Shown piece by piece: positions 10,449-19,225 of a stretch of 64,000 nt of DNA (position 1 is its first letter; each line of letters opens with the position of its first letter). The stretch is taken from assembly GCF_015732285.1 (NCBI RefSeq), contig NZ_WIQU01000016.1, positions 79,073 through 143,072 on the forward strand, given 5' to 3'. The notes beneath the pieces are model-generated. The model saw only the letters and a list, made by a program, of their open reading frames with translations. It had not been told where the DNA came from and ran no database searches. The position numbers and the translations under genes were made by a program. The DNA is from Pectinatus frisingensis (GTDB lineage: Bacteria; Bacillota; Negativicutes; Selenomonadales; Selenomonadaceae).

Positions 10449-11660
10449 TTAAACAAACATTTGCTGCAATAAAGCTTTTTTCTGGGTTTGCAGATGGGTT
10501 AGTTTACGCTGATGAAGAGTGATAAGGTTATCGAGTTGCTCAAAACAACATCCTATTTGCTGTTGTTCTGCAATCCGCGGAATACTGATTTCGGCTTCTT
10601 GTAAATCTGCATTATGCAAATGAACAACTGATTTTCCTTGAGCACGCTTGGACATTTCTTTTTTAGCATTGCCATTTGATAGTTGCACAGCAAGAAACAC
10701 AGAATTCAACGTTTGATAAGGATAAACAATATTAAGGTCTCCCCCCAGCAATATTCCAGACTTCATCACAGCTGATGCAATCGATATGTCTTCAGCCGTT
10801 TCGCCAGAAGCAGGTACTATTACTTCTTTACCTGTACTATAAACAGAATTTGACTGCTCCGCTACAAACGTATCGACGTTGATAATCTGTGTCTGATACT
10901 TCGTATATAGCCTACCATATAGAATAATTGGTATTCCTTTATCGACCAAATCATCCTTACAATAGCCACTTCCCTTGGAAAACTTTGCAACTTCTCCCAG
11001 CTTACGCTGTTCCCAAGCGTCAGTAAATCCCGGGAAACGAAGTTCTGGGAAACACTCGCCTTTTTTCGGAAACATTTTTTGCAACAGGCTTTTCTTTTTT
11101 GCTTGCAGATGTGTCAACTTGCGCTGATGAAGGGCAATAAGGTTATCGAGATTGTCAAAAAATACACCGATTTTTTTTTGCTCTACATAAACAGGATAAT
11201 ATCCTTTAAATTTGATTACATCATTTAATAACAAATTTGTTTGTTTTACTCCATCATCGAATTGCAAAAAATATCTATTTCTATTCATTAAAAGATACAA
11301 AAAATATGGATAGATATTATCATTTGGAGTAATTCCCGCAATTCTTTGATTAAGTGTGTATTTATTAGTTTCGTCAACTAAAAATGCACGCGCAATAGCT
11401 TGCCCATTTGGAACATCACTAAGGACAAAAGCAATTTCATTTTTTTGTAATGGTTCAATTTGTTGATTAGAATATTTTCTAACATTGCCATTAGTTGATA
11501 TAAATTTTGAATTAATAACAACATATTTTCCACTTACAGATATATCTTTTTCATGTGCTTTACCATTTCTATATTGTGCAATCTCCTCTAGCTTCCGCTC
11601 CTGCCATTCTCCCGTAAATCCAGGAAATCTTAGCTTTGGTACTTTTGCTTTCTTTTCCAT
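10449..11660 (-). CDS. hsdS: Type I restriction specificity subunit HsdS
   Basis: The 403-residue protein has the expected two target recognition domains. Each half begins with a KLRFPGFT-W-RKLGE motif (residues about 10 and 205) and ends with a helical spacer (LDNLIALHQRKLTHLQ and LDNLITLHQRKLTHLQ), so the two halves are internally repeated at protein and DNA level. It sets the bipartite DNA sequence recognised by the HsdM/HsdR complex. It lies between hsdR and fic in the operon. I chose the ATG at 11660 with GGAG upstream; an ATG at 11681 is also possible. The internal repeats make domain swapping by recombination plausible. Confidence 0.9.
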   Translation of the reverse strand: MEKKAKVPKLRFPGFTGEWQERKLEEIAQYRNGKAHEKDISVSGKYVVINSKFISTNGNVRKYSNQQIEPLQKNEIAFVLSDVPNGQAIARAFLVDETNKYTLNQRIAGITPNDNIYPYFLYLLMNRNRYFLQFDDGVKQTNLLLNDVIKFKGYYPVYVEQKKIGVFFDNLDNLIALHQRKLTHLQAKKKSLLQKMFPKKGECFPELRFPGFTDAWEQRKLGEVAKFSKGSGYCKDDLVDKGIPIILYGRLYTKYQTQIINVDTFVAEQSNSVYSTGKEVIVPASGETAEDISIASAVMKSGILLGGDLNIVYPYQTLNSVFLAVQLSNGNAKKEMSKRAQGKSVVHLHNADLQEAEISIPRIAEQQQIGCCFEQLDNLITLHQRKLTHLQTQKKALLQQMFV

Positions 11661-11688
11661 GCCCTCTATCTCCATTTCCATCTATTTG

Positions 11689-14600
11689 TCAGCATTCGGC
11701 CAGTTCATCGGCCAACTTATAGATGGCTTCTCTGAGGCTGTTGCGATATTTTATCTTCGACAACTGTTGCACCTTGACATCATGTGCGAGATTCCTATAG
11801 TCGACACTGGCCTGGGCGATGATATTGCGAAGCTGGTTCGTATCATCGAGATCCTGCACACCATAGTGATGGCTGCTGAACCATTCACGCATCTGGGCAC
11901 TGGTGATGATGTCGACAATGCCCCATTGGATGCGGAAATCCAGGAACTGGCGATCCAAACTGACAACATTCGCGGCCTGAATCACCGAATCACTGTCCTT
12001 CAACTGAGCCGGATAGCTGAATTTCTGCCCTTGCGGTGGATAATGCCCATGCAGGATAGCCGAGGCCGCATTGCGAATCTTGCCCGCATAGCTTTGGTCT
12101 TCCAGACCATTCGCAAACTGACGGATCTTGACATGCGTTTCTTTGGCTTTCTGCTGTCTGCCTTCATGTACTTCATTGAGCAGATTTTCCAGCAGCTCGG
12201 TCAGATAATCATAATCGATTTTTACATCCTTGACATGGGTCATTTTGAGTTCAATCTGATAGACGGAAACCTTCTTTTCCTTGGCAATCTGCTGCTTAAG
12301 CTCATTCGTGAGCACAGTAGTGAGCATCGTTTCCTGGTCACTCGTCATACCGAGCTTTTCAATGAGCTCATCCGGGCGGTCATAGTCAAAGCCCGCAATC
12401 TCTCCTGATACCTCTTCTGGCTTGTACTGCTTGAGTTTAGCCATGCCGGCATTATAAGCACGCAGCAATTCCAGCATATGCTCCCGCTGCTTCTCCGAGG
12501 GCGGCAGCTGTTGAAACGCACTCGTAAGCACCGCCAGCTTGTCCACGGTCTCTTTGACTTCCCCAAACACATCTGGAAAGGACTTAGCAACAATGCCGTC
12601 CTTCAGATTCTGCGCCTGCTGCTCTTCCTCGGAAAGAATGGCCGAATCCTTGTTGGCATAGATAGCCAGCGCCTGATTCATGAGCTTTTCATTCTGTGCC
12701 GGCCAGCGATAGTTCACAATACGTCCCCATGGCTTTTCCTGCATATCCGCAATGCGGTTCGTCCGTGAGTAGGCTTGTATCAGCCCGGCTTTTTGCAGGG
12801 TGCGGTCTATATACAGCGTATTCAGCTCCGGCGCATCAAAACCGGTTAACAGCTGATCGACGACAATGACCATATCCAGAAATTTCTTATCCGTAGCCGT
12901 TTTATTCAGGCGGCTGGTAACATCTTGTGTATAACCAGCCGCATCATCAAGGCCAAAGCTTGTACCGAATTCTTTATTATAGGCTGTCATCGCTTCATGC
13001 AGGCCTTCATTCGTTGCCAGCATGCTGTCATTATTGGCGCTATTCACACTGAAGGTCACGGCGACTTTCAATGTCTGCCCGCCTTTTTGCCGGTGGGCTT
13101 CATTGACACGCTGGAATTCCCGGAAATACATCATGGCCATCGGCGTGCTCGCCTTACCGCCGCCCACATGAGTTGTGAGCAGCGCATTATATCGTCCCTC
13201 ATTGGAACGATTTCGCCAATTCTTGAAGATATCCTTCACTACCAATTCCACATGCTGCGCGTTCTCATCATAGAAGCTCGGCTCCACCGCATCATCCATA
13301 TCCTCCGGGCTCAAGTGCTGTACCTTTTCCTGTATCTGCTTTTCCGTCCATTTCGGATACCGCTCCCGATAAAAGGCCGGCAGGTATTCCGTCCGCATCT
13401 GTTCTTCGTCGATAGTCGTTTCAAAATCTACCTTGAATCCCAATACATTGTGGTCAGCAATCGCCTCCCGTATGGTATAGGCATGCAACAGCGGACCAAA
13501 GATATCTTCAGTCCGCGGCCCCGCCGTTGTTTCATCAAACATCGGCGTTCCGGTATAGCCAATCCAAGCCGCGTGGCGAAAAGCCTTCTGGATCGCGGCA
13601 AAGCTGTCACCGCCCGTGGAACGATGCGCTTCATCTACGATGAATACCAAATGCTTGTCCGGTGCTTTGAAAGATTTCCGCTTGATGAGCGTATCAATCT
13701 TCTGCACCGAAGTCACGATGATATTATTATCCTTGCTTTTCAGTTTCCGGCTCAAATCCGCCGTATTCTTCGTATCCTGCACACTGCCAGTTTTCTTCTG
13801 TGTCGTTATTTCTTCCTTGGCATCCGGGTCATAGGCACAATATTTTTCGTTGGTCTGCATTGTGAGCGCAATCCGGTCGACAACGAAGATTACCTTATCT
13901 ACTTTTGGCATACGGCTCGCCAGCCAGGCCGTCTTAAAGCTGGTGATGGTCTTGCCGGAGCCGGTTGTATGCCATATATAACCGACCTTACTTATTCCCA
14001 AGTCAAAGTCCACCTTTTTGAGCTGTTCCAGCACATTCTGCGTCGCATAAACCTGATAGGGTCGCATGACCTTCAACATCTGGTGGTTCTTCGTTCCATC
14101 AAGGATCATGTAGTTCGTCGCCATCTGATGGGCCATGGGAATACTCAGCATGGAATCCGCAAATTCTCTCCAATTCCGTACGATTGTATTGTCCTTTTTG
14201 CGCTGCCAATGGAACGCAAAATCTTTATTGAAGGTCTCCGGAGTGGTATTTGCCATATATTTTACATTATTCGGCGTAATCGCTACCAAAATCTGCAGCG
14301 TAGAATAAATATCCCGATACTGACCTTCACCGGCATACTGCTGCATCTGGTTGAGCGCTTCATCAATATCATGGGTATCCCGCTTTTCCTCGATCTGCAG
14401 GATAGGCAGCCCATTGATCAAAAGCGTCGTATCAAAGCGGCGATTTTGCTTGCCAATGATTTTAGCCGGACGCTCAATCTGGTTTACAATCTGATATATC
14501 GTATCGCCGGCACCAATCTGCCGCTGGTCAAACACCGTCAGATAGACATGACGACCATCATCCAGATCAATTTCCAGCTGTGATACGCCATTCAGACCAT

Positions 14601-14907
14601 ACAGGAATTGTCCTGCTTCATAGGGCGTCGGGATATCCGAAATCTGCCGCTTTACCTGGTTGAACTCCACTACGCTCAATGGATGCTCCAGCGTTCCCTG
14701 ATTGTGATATTCGAGGATTTCCTTAAAATTCTGCCAAAGCTGTTCTGTCGTCCTTATGCCTGGCTTATACTGCCAAAGCTTTGTCTTGATGCAATATTCA
14801 CTCGCAGTTTCTCTAGTCTCCAAGCCCCTTTCCACTCTTTTTTTCACAGATATTGTCCCTGATGTCAGATACTGAATCAGCTCTGTTTCAAATCGTGTTT
14901 CGTTCAT
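11689..14907 (-). CDS. hsdR: Type I restriction endonuclease HsdR
   Basis: This 1072-residue motor/nuclease subunit has an N-terminal PD-(D/E)xK nuclease (D159 and E173-x-K175 in LPILQIEEKR), then an SF2 translocase with Walker A TTGSGKT (314-320) and DEAH box (425-428, IVDEAHRS), and a C-terminal HsdM-interaction region. It cuts unmodified DNA after ATP-driven translocation. The ATG at 14907 has GGAGG upstream and overlaps the preceding half-HsdS gene by 4 bases (ATGA). Length is normal for the HsdR family and no frameshift is visible. Confidence 0.93.
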   Translation of the reverse strand: MNETRFETELIQYLTSGTISVKKRVERGLETRETASEYCIKTKLWQYKPGIRTTEQLWQNFKEILEYHNQGTLEHPLSVVEFNQVKRQISDIPTPYEAGQFLYGLNGVSQLEIDLDDGRHVYLTVFDQRQIGAGDTIYQIVNQIERPAKIIGKQNRRFDTTLLINGLPILQIEEKRDTHDIDEALNQMQQYAGEGQYRDIYSTLQILVAITPNNVKYMANTTPETFNKDFAFHWQRKKDNTIVRNWREFADSMLSIPMAHQMATNYMILDGTKNHQMLKVMRPYQVYATQNVLEQLKKVDFDLGISKVGYIWHTTGSGKTITSFKTAWLASRMPKVDKVIFVVDRIALTMQTNEKYCAYDPDAKEEITTQKKTGSVQDTKNTADLSRKLKSKDNNIIVTSVQKIDTLIKRKSFKAPDKHLVFIVDEAHRSTGGDSFAAIQKAFRHAAWIGYTGTPMFDETTAGPRTEDIFGPLLHAYTIREAIADHNVLGFKVDFETTIDEEQMRTEYLPAFYRERYPKWTEKQIQEKVQHLSPEDMDDAVEPSFYDENAQHVELVVKDIFKNWRNRSNEGRYNALLTTHVGGGKASTPMAMMYFREFQRVNEAHRQKGGQTLKVAVTFSVNSANNDSMLATNEGLHEAMTAYNKEFGTSFGLDDAAGYTQDVTSRLNKTATDKKFLDMVIVVDQLLTGFDAPELNTLYIDRTLQKAGLIQAYSRTNRIADMQEKPWGRIVNYRWPAQNEKLMNQALAIYANKDSAILSEEEQQAQNLKDGIVAKSFPDVFGEVKETVDKLAVLTSAFQQLPPSEKQREHMLELLRAYNAGMAKLKQYKPEEVSGEIAGFDYDRPDELIEKLGMTSDQETMLTTVLTNELKQQIAKEKKVSVYQIELKMTHVKDVKIDYDYLTELLENLLNEVHEGRQQKAKETHVKIRQFANGLEDQSYAGKIRNAASAILHGHYPPQGQKFSYPAQLKDSDSVIQAANVVSLDRQFLDFRIQWGIVDIITSAQMREWFSSHHYGVQDLDDTNQLRNIIAQASVDYRNLAHDVKVQQLSKIKYRNSLREAIYKLADELAEC

Positions 14908-15479
14908 CGCCTGCCCGCCTCCGCTAAGTTTGCCAGACATACTATTTTTTCTAATTCTACCACTCGATTTTTCAATGCCGTCAAATGCAGCTGTTTCAAA
15001 TAAAGCTCCCCAATTTGCTGCTGTCTGTCCAATGGAGGCAGTTCCTCTATTCGGATTTCTTTTAATTGCTGCAGGGTATATTTCAATACCTGCGAACCTT
15101 GCAGGCCAATAAAAAACTGCTTGCGTATGGATTTATCCTCATTGAGCAAATAGACTAAAAAACCCGCATCAATAGTTGATGTTGGTAACAGCTTGATATA
15201 ATTCTGCGTATAAAGATATCCATCATGAGCCCGCCGAACAATAGTCGCTTGACCTGTAATCAGGCTGAAAACAACATTCCCATAAGAAAGGGTATGAACC
15301 TCATCCTTGGTCCGCACTTCTTTGCTATCTACCTGAATCGAGCGCATACTCATTAAATCATCCATCAAATCACTTTGCCCATAATAAACATAACGCGGCG
15401 CATTCGTAGCCAGCGACTCCTGGATACGAAATTGCGGTGACCCGCTAATAAATGTGACTAATTCACGCAGTGTTCTCAT
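14904..15479 (-). CDS. Half-size HsdS-like specificity protein
   Basis: A 191-residue protein with a single target recognition-like domain (about 1-130, with a SGSPQFRIQES start) followed by one helical spacer (PPLDRQQQIGELYLKQLHLTALKNR-type, about 150-180). This is half the size of a normal HsdS and belongs to a different HsdS subfamily than the full-length subunit in the same operon. It is the first gene and overlaps hsdR by 4 bases. It could dimerise to form an alternative specificity unit, or be a remnant. Start ATG at 15479 follows an AAAGG site; a TTGCAA/TATGAT promoter-like pair lies upstream around 15512-15540. Confidence 0.8.
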   Translation of the reverse strand: MRTLRELVTFISGSPQFRIQESLATNAPRYVYYGQSDLMDDLMSMRSIQVDSKEVRTKDEVHTLSYGNVVFSLITGQATIVRRAHDGYLYTQNYIKLLPTSTIDAGFLVYLLNEDKSIRKQFFIGLQGSQVLKYTLQQLKEIRIEELPPLDRQQQIGELYLKQLHLTALKNRVVELEKIVCLANLAEAGRR

Positions 15480-15540
15480 AAATATTGTGCCTTTCTAAAA
15501 TCACTATAATCTTTATCATAATTTTATTATAACACATTGC

Positions 15541-16070
15541 AAATTTTTTCAATCATATTTTTGTGATTTTTAAAAATTACTTTCAAAACGTCGATTTCAA
15601 TTCTCATTTTTTATATATCGCGGGGCACTGCCGTTTTTCTACAAAGGGCATATTTTCATTTATTCTCTCCGGCCTTGCTAGAGATGTCCCTCCACTACGT
15701 AGAGAAAAAGTGCCGCTAACCTTTTATGGTAATTACAAGGACTAGCGGCATTACCTATATATTTACGATTGCTAGCTACAATTATATTTCCTCAGAATAT
15801 TGTAATTCGGGCTTCGTCTTAATTTATGGGTTCATTATAGATGTCTGTGTAATTTATTTGTTTTTCTAGCTTATTTTTTGTCTTCTAATTTCAGAAGGGC
15901 ATAAAACATAGTAACTGCATTATTTTATAAAATTGTCGTACATACGACTTACATGGTGAAAACTTTATGTTATTGTATATAGCAATAAAGTTTTATTATT
16001 CGTGTTTGCCAAGCAGTAATCTGCAAGTGATAACAGTTTCATAAAATTTTATAACAGTGATGGTTATGTG
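15541..16070. other. Intergenic region with inverted repeats
   Basis: No gene is supported. Visible structures are a TGCCGCTA/TAGCGGCA hairpin (15711-15750), a short GTCGTA-CA-TACGAC dyad around 15936-15949 and an AAAACTTTAT/ATAAAGTTTT repeat around 15958-15994. One of these probably ends or regulates transcription between the restriction block and the gntR gene. A 60-codon open frame at 15563 has no ribosome binding site and no recognisable similarity. Confidence 0.4.
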
Positions 16071-16079
16071 GTTTTATAC

Positions 16080-16091
16080 TTGTCCGGACAA
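16080..16091. promoter_or_regulatory. Candidate GntR operator, TTGTCCGGACAA
   Basis: A perfect 12-bp palindrome directly follows a TATACT -10-like box (16075-16080) and lies 38 bases before the gntR start. Dyads of the TTGTnnnnACAA kind are typical sites of HutC/UTRA-type GntR regulators, so autoregulation is likely. A second full copy was not noticed near tpa. Confidence 0.5.
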
Positions 16092-16128
16092 CATAACAGC
16101 ACATAACAACAAATAATTTGGTGATACT

Positions 16129-16863
16129 ATGGTTTTTTTGGATAAGAATAATGCCATACCATTGTATTTGCAGGTAGGCAGCTTTTTACGGAATGAAATT
16201 TTAAAAGGCACTTATGTAGATAAACTTCCATCTGAACATGAATTAATGGATTTTTTCCAAGTTAGCAGAGCAACTATCAGACATGCAATAAGGAAATTAA
16301 TCGAAGAAGGTGTATTGGAAACACGCCAGGGATTGGGAACATTTGTTTTAACCAAATCAATAGAAGAATGGCTTGGTCATTTGAGTACGTATTTTGATAT
16401 TGTCAATGAAATGGGAATGAAACCAAACATAAAGCTGCTTCATAAGGGACTAGTAAAAGCCCCTCAGGATGTTTTATCAATGTTCGGTACAGCGGAGATA
16501 TATGAAACTATCCGCCTGCGTTTGGCAAATGACATGCCGATCATCCTTGAAAAACAGTATTATCCATTGGAAATAGGACAGAAATTATCAAAATATGATT
16601 TAAATAACATTTCTACATATGATATATTGGAAAATGAATTAGGCATTACTCTCTGGGAAGCAAAACAGACTATTTCTGCTGTAATTACAACTTCTGAAGA
16701 AAAAAAATTACTTAAATTAGTTGATAACATGCCCTGCTGTGCGCTTTTATCTACAAGACTAGTTGTTGATGTGCAAAAAAAGCCATGTGAATATGAAAAA
16801 AGCATTTATCGTGCCGATATGTACCAATTTTGCATTAATCTGACACGAAGGATGAAAAAATAA
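16129..16863 (+). CDS. GntR-family (HutC/UTRA) transcription regulator
   Basis: The 244-residue product has a winged helix-turn-helix (about 8-76, with LPSEHELMDFFQVSRATIRHA) and a UTRA effector-binding domain (about 90-235). It precedes the taurine aminotransferase gene by 144 bases on the same strand, so it probably senses taurine, another sulfonate or a derivative and controls the island. A palindromic operator candidate overlaps its own promoter. The ATG at 16129 follows a weak GGTGA site. Effector identity is inference from neighbourhood. Confidence 0.85.
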   Translation: MVFLDKNNAIPLYLQVGSFLRNEILKGTYVDKLPSEHELMDFFQVSRATIRHAIRKLIEEGVLETRQGLGTFVLTKSIEEWLGHLSTYFDIVNEMGMKPNIKLLHKGLVKAPQDVLSMFGTAEIYETIRLRLANDMPIILEKQYYPLEIGQKLSKYDLNNISTYDILENELGITLWEAKQTISAVITTSEEKKLLKLVDNMPCCALLSTRLVVDVQKKPCEYEKSIYRADMYQFCINLTRRMKK

Positions 16864-16922
16864 TTTATTGTCTGCTAGAGTAAACTGATAAAAAAATTAC
16901 ATATAAGAGTACTGCAAATCGG

Positions 16923-16990
16923 TTGATTAGAAAACTAAAGGCCGGAAGGTAATCACATTGTTTATGATTGCCTTCCGGCCTTTTATTTTT
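16923..16990 (+). promoter_or_regulatory. Leader hairpin plus terminator before tpa (element A)
   Basis: A short hairpin TTAG-AAAA-CTAA (16927-16938) preceded by TTGA abuts a strong intrinsic terminator: GGCCGGAAGGTAATCA (16940-16955) pairs with the arm at 16965-16980, followed by TTTTATTTTT. The terminator lies only about 20 bases before the tpa ribosome binding site, so it could act as an attenuator, although it also ends the gntR transcript. The same arrangement recurs at 29909-29974 and 34013-34074 with compensatory base changes in the small hairpin. Confidence 0.5.
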
Positions 16991-17007
16991 ATAGGAGGAA
17001 TAGATAA

Positions 17008-18384
17008 TTGAAAAACATTTTACAGCCAGAAGAACTTATAAAAATGGACAAAACCCATTTATGGCATCATATTACGCAGCACAAGGTTTTTGATAGCAAG
17101 GAACCACTGATTATTACCGAAGGGAAAGGTTGTTGGATAAAAAATATCCATGGGCAGGAATTTCTTGATGCTGTTTCCGGCGGTGTGTGGTGTGTCAATG
17201 CAGGCTACGGACAGGAAAGGATTGCGCGGGCAGTATATGATCAGCTGATACAGCTGCCATATTATTCAGGCAGTGCCGGAAATCCACCAGCCATTTTACT
17301 GGCGCAAAAACTTAGTGAGATGGTTCCATATCTGCAGCGTATTTATATATCAAACAGTGGTTCTGAAGCCAATGAAAAAGCCTTTAAATTATCAAGGCAG
17401 TATAATCACCTAAAACATCACGATCACGATAAATATAAAATACTTTATCGTGATCGTGACTATCATGGAACGACATTAGCAGCACTGAGTGCGACCGGAC
17501 AAAATGAACGCACAAAAGGTTATGGTCCGTTTGTTCCGGGATTTAAGAACATACCATCAGCATATTGCTATCGATGCCCTTTCAATAAAAAATATCCTAA
17601 CTGTAATATCGAATGTGCTTATGCTTTGGAAAATATCATCAAAAAAGAAAATCCCGATACAGTTGGTGCCTTGATACTTGAACCTATTACTGCCGGCGGC
17701 GGAATAATTATTCCGGTTGACGAGTATTTTGAAATCATTCAAAACATATGCCATAAATATGATGTCTTACTCATCATTGATGAAGTAGTTACCGGATTTG
17801 GCAGAACTGGTAAAGCCTTCGGACATTTTCACTGGAATGTTAAACCTGACATAATGACCACAGCCAAGGGCATTACCAGCTCATATATGCCTTTAGCCGT
17901 GACAATGACCACAGAAAATATTTTTAAAGAATTTTTGAATGCTGAAAGCAATAAAACGGACTATTTTCGTGATATCAGCACATTTGGCGGGAGTGCCGGA
18001 GCATGCGCGGCATCTCTGGAAAATATAAAAATAATGGAAGAAGAAAAGTTATTTGAAAATAGCGCTGTAATTGGTAAATATCTACTAGACAAACTTAAAG
18101 AATTTGAAGATATGCCGATGATTGGTGAAATTCGCGGCAAAGGGCTGTTTATCGGTATTGAGCTTGTCGAAGATAAAAAAACTAAGGTCCCAGTAAGCGA
18201 ACATTATATGACGCAGATAGTTGGCAATACCGCTGAGCAAGGTGTTCTTATCGGTAAAATGAATCGCAGCGTACAAGGACACAACAATGTACTCACCTTA
18301 GCGCCAGCGCTTATATTAAATAAAAATGAGGCTGACAAGATTACAACAGCAATTTATAATGCTTTAGAAAAAACAAAACTATAA
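17008..18384 (+). CDS. tpa: Taurine:pyruvate aminotransferase (class III)
   Basis: This 458-residue pyridoxal-phosphate enzyme carries class III aminotransferase motifs: SNSGSEANEKAFKL, DRDYHGTTLAAL, the LLIIDEVVTGFGRTG motif and Schiff-base lysine in TTAKGITSSYMP. The N-terminal WHHITQHK and DAVSGGVWCVNAGYG segments resemble taurine-pyruvate aminotransferases, which convert taurine to sulfoacetaldehyde while making alanine. Two sulfonate-type ABC transporters and isethionate sulfite-lyase follow directly, supporting this substrate. Translation starts at TTG 17008 with AGGAGG nine bases upstream. Other omega-amino acid substrates such as beta-alanine cannot be excluded from sequence alone. 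Confidence 0.78.
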   Translation: MKNILQPEELIKMDKTHLWHHITQHKVFDSKEPLIITEGKGCWIKNIHGQEFLDAVSGGVWCVNAGYGQERIARAVYDQLIQLPYYSGSAGNPPAILLAQKLSEMVPYLQRIYISNSGSEANEKAFKLSRQYNHLKHHDHDKYKILYRDRDYHGTTLAALSATGQNERTKGYGPFVPGFKNIPSAYCYRCPFNKKYPNCNIECAYALENIIKKENPDTVGALILEPITAGGGIIIPVDEYFEIIQNICHKYDVLLIIDEVVTGFGRTGKAFGHFHWNVKPDIMTTAKGITSSYMPLAVTMTTENIFKEFLNAESNKTDYFRDISTFGGSAGACAASLENIKIMEEEKLFENSAVIGKYLLDKLKEFEDMPMIGEIRGKGLFIGIELVEDKKTKVPVSEHYMTQIVGNTAEQGVLIGKMNRSVQGHNNVLTLAPALILNKNEADKITTAIYNALEKTKL

Positions 18385-18398
18385 GGAATGAAACGTAT

Positions 18399-19214
18399 AT
18401 GCTTCCGCAGACTTTACCGACAAAGATAAAACAAAGTATAAAGGCACAGTTGAAAATTGAACGCTTGATTACATTGCTGACAATAAGCATCGTTTTTGTA
18501 ACATGGTATATCGTGACTGACTTGCAAATATTTTCTAATGTTATCATACCATCACCATGGAAAGTATATAAAACATTTATTGATATTATTGCAGAGGGAT
18601 ACAAGGGTTCAGCACTTTCACGACATTTATTTGACAGCCTTGAACGATTATTGATAGCATTTGGACTTGTCTGTATTACGGCTGTTCCCATTGGGCTTTT
18701 GAGCGGGTATAGTTCAAAGATCAGGGCTGTTTTTGAACCTTTGGTAGAATTTTACCGGCCTTTACCGCCACTGGCATATTATACTATGCTAGTCATTTGG
18801 ATGGGAATAGGAAACAGTTCAAAAATAATGCTGTTATACCTAGCCGGTTTTGCTCCGGTATATCTTGCTTGTATTTCCGGGGTAATGAAAATTAGGCAGG
18901 ATTATATTTATGGTGCCTATACTCTAGGTGCAAATAAATACCAAATATTTTTCTATATAGTTTTCCCGTCATGTCTTCCTGATATTTTTATTGGATTGAG
19001 AACAGCATTGGGATTTTCATATACAACTTTGGTTGCAGCAGAAATGGTGGCTGCGGAAACAGGAATAGGCTGGATGGTTCTTGATGCTAGTAAATTTTTG
19101 CTCAGCGATGTTATTTTTGTAGGCATTCTAATTATGGGAATTACCGGAATAATATTAGATGTTCTATTGAAATTTATAGAAAACAGGCTTGTCCCATGGA
19201 AAGGAAAAGAGTAA
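18399..19214 (+). CDS. Sulfonate-type ABC transporter permease (set 1)
   Basis: A 271-residue integral membrane protein of the SsuC/TauC type, with about six helices and the cytoplasmic EAA-loop region (YGAYTLGANKYQIFFYIVFPSCLPDIFIG) that contacts the ATPase. It follows tpa by 14 bases and is followed by a lipoprotein receptor and an ATPase, forming a complete importer. Given the surrounding genes it probably imports taurine or a related sulfonate; nitrate or bicarbonate members of this family are unlikely here. The ATG at 18399 has AAGGA upstream. Confidence 0.85.
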   Translation: MLPQTLPTKIKQSIKAQLKIERLITLLTISIVFVTWYIVTDLQIFSNVIIPSPWKVYKTFIDIIAEGYKGSALSRHLFDSLERLLIAFGLVCITAVPIGLLSGYSSKIRAVFEPLVEFYRPLPPLAYYTMLVIWMGIGNSSKIMLLYLAGFAPVYLACISGVMKIRQDYIYGAYTLGANKYQIFFYIVFPSCLPDIFIGLRTALGFSYTTLVAAEMVAAETGIGWMVLDASKFLLSDVIFVGILIMGITGIILDVLLKFIENRLVPWKGKE

Positions 19215-19225
19215 AGGAGAGAAAA

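Noticed and set aside
10449..11660. CRISPR-like or phase-variation repeats in hsdS
   Set aside because: The repeats are the two homologous halves normal for HsdS; no short tandem array or invertase gene is present.
12925..14583. 552-codon plus-strand frame
   Set aside because: Lies antisense within hsdR, whose nuclease and helicase motifs are intact on the minus strand.
16923..16990. preQ1-I or SAM-type riboswitch
   Set aside because: The AAAACTAA stretch recalls preQ1, but the required upstream hairpin and conserved loop bases are missing, and no SAM riboswitch core is visible.
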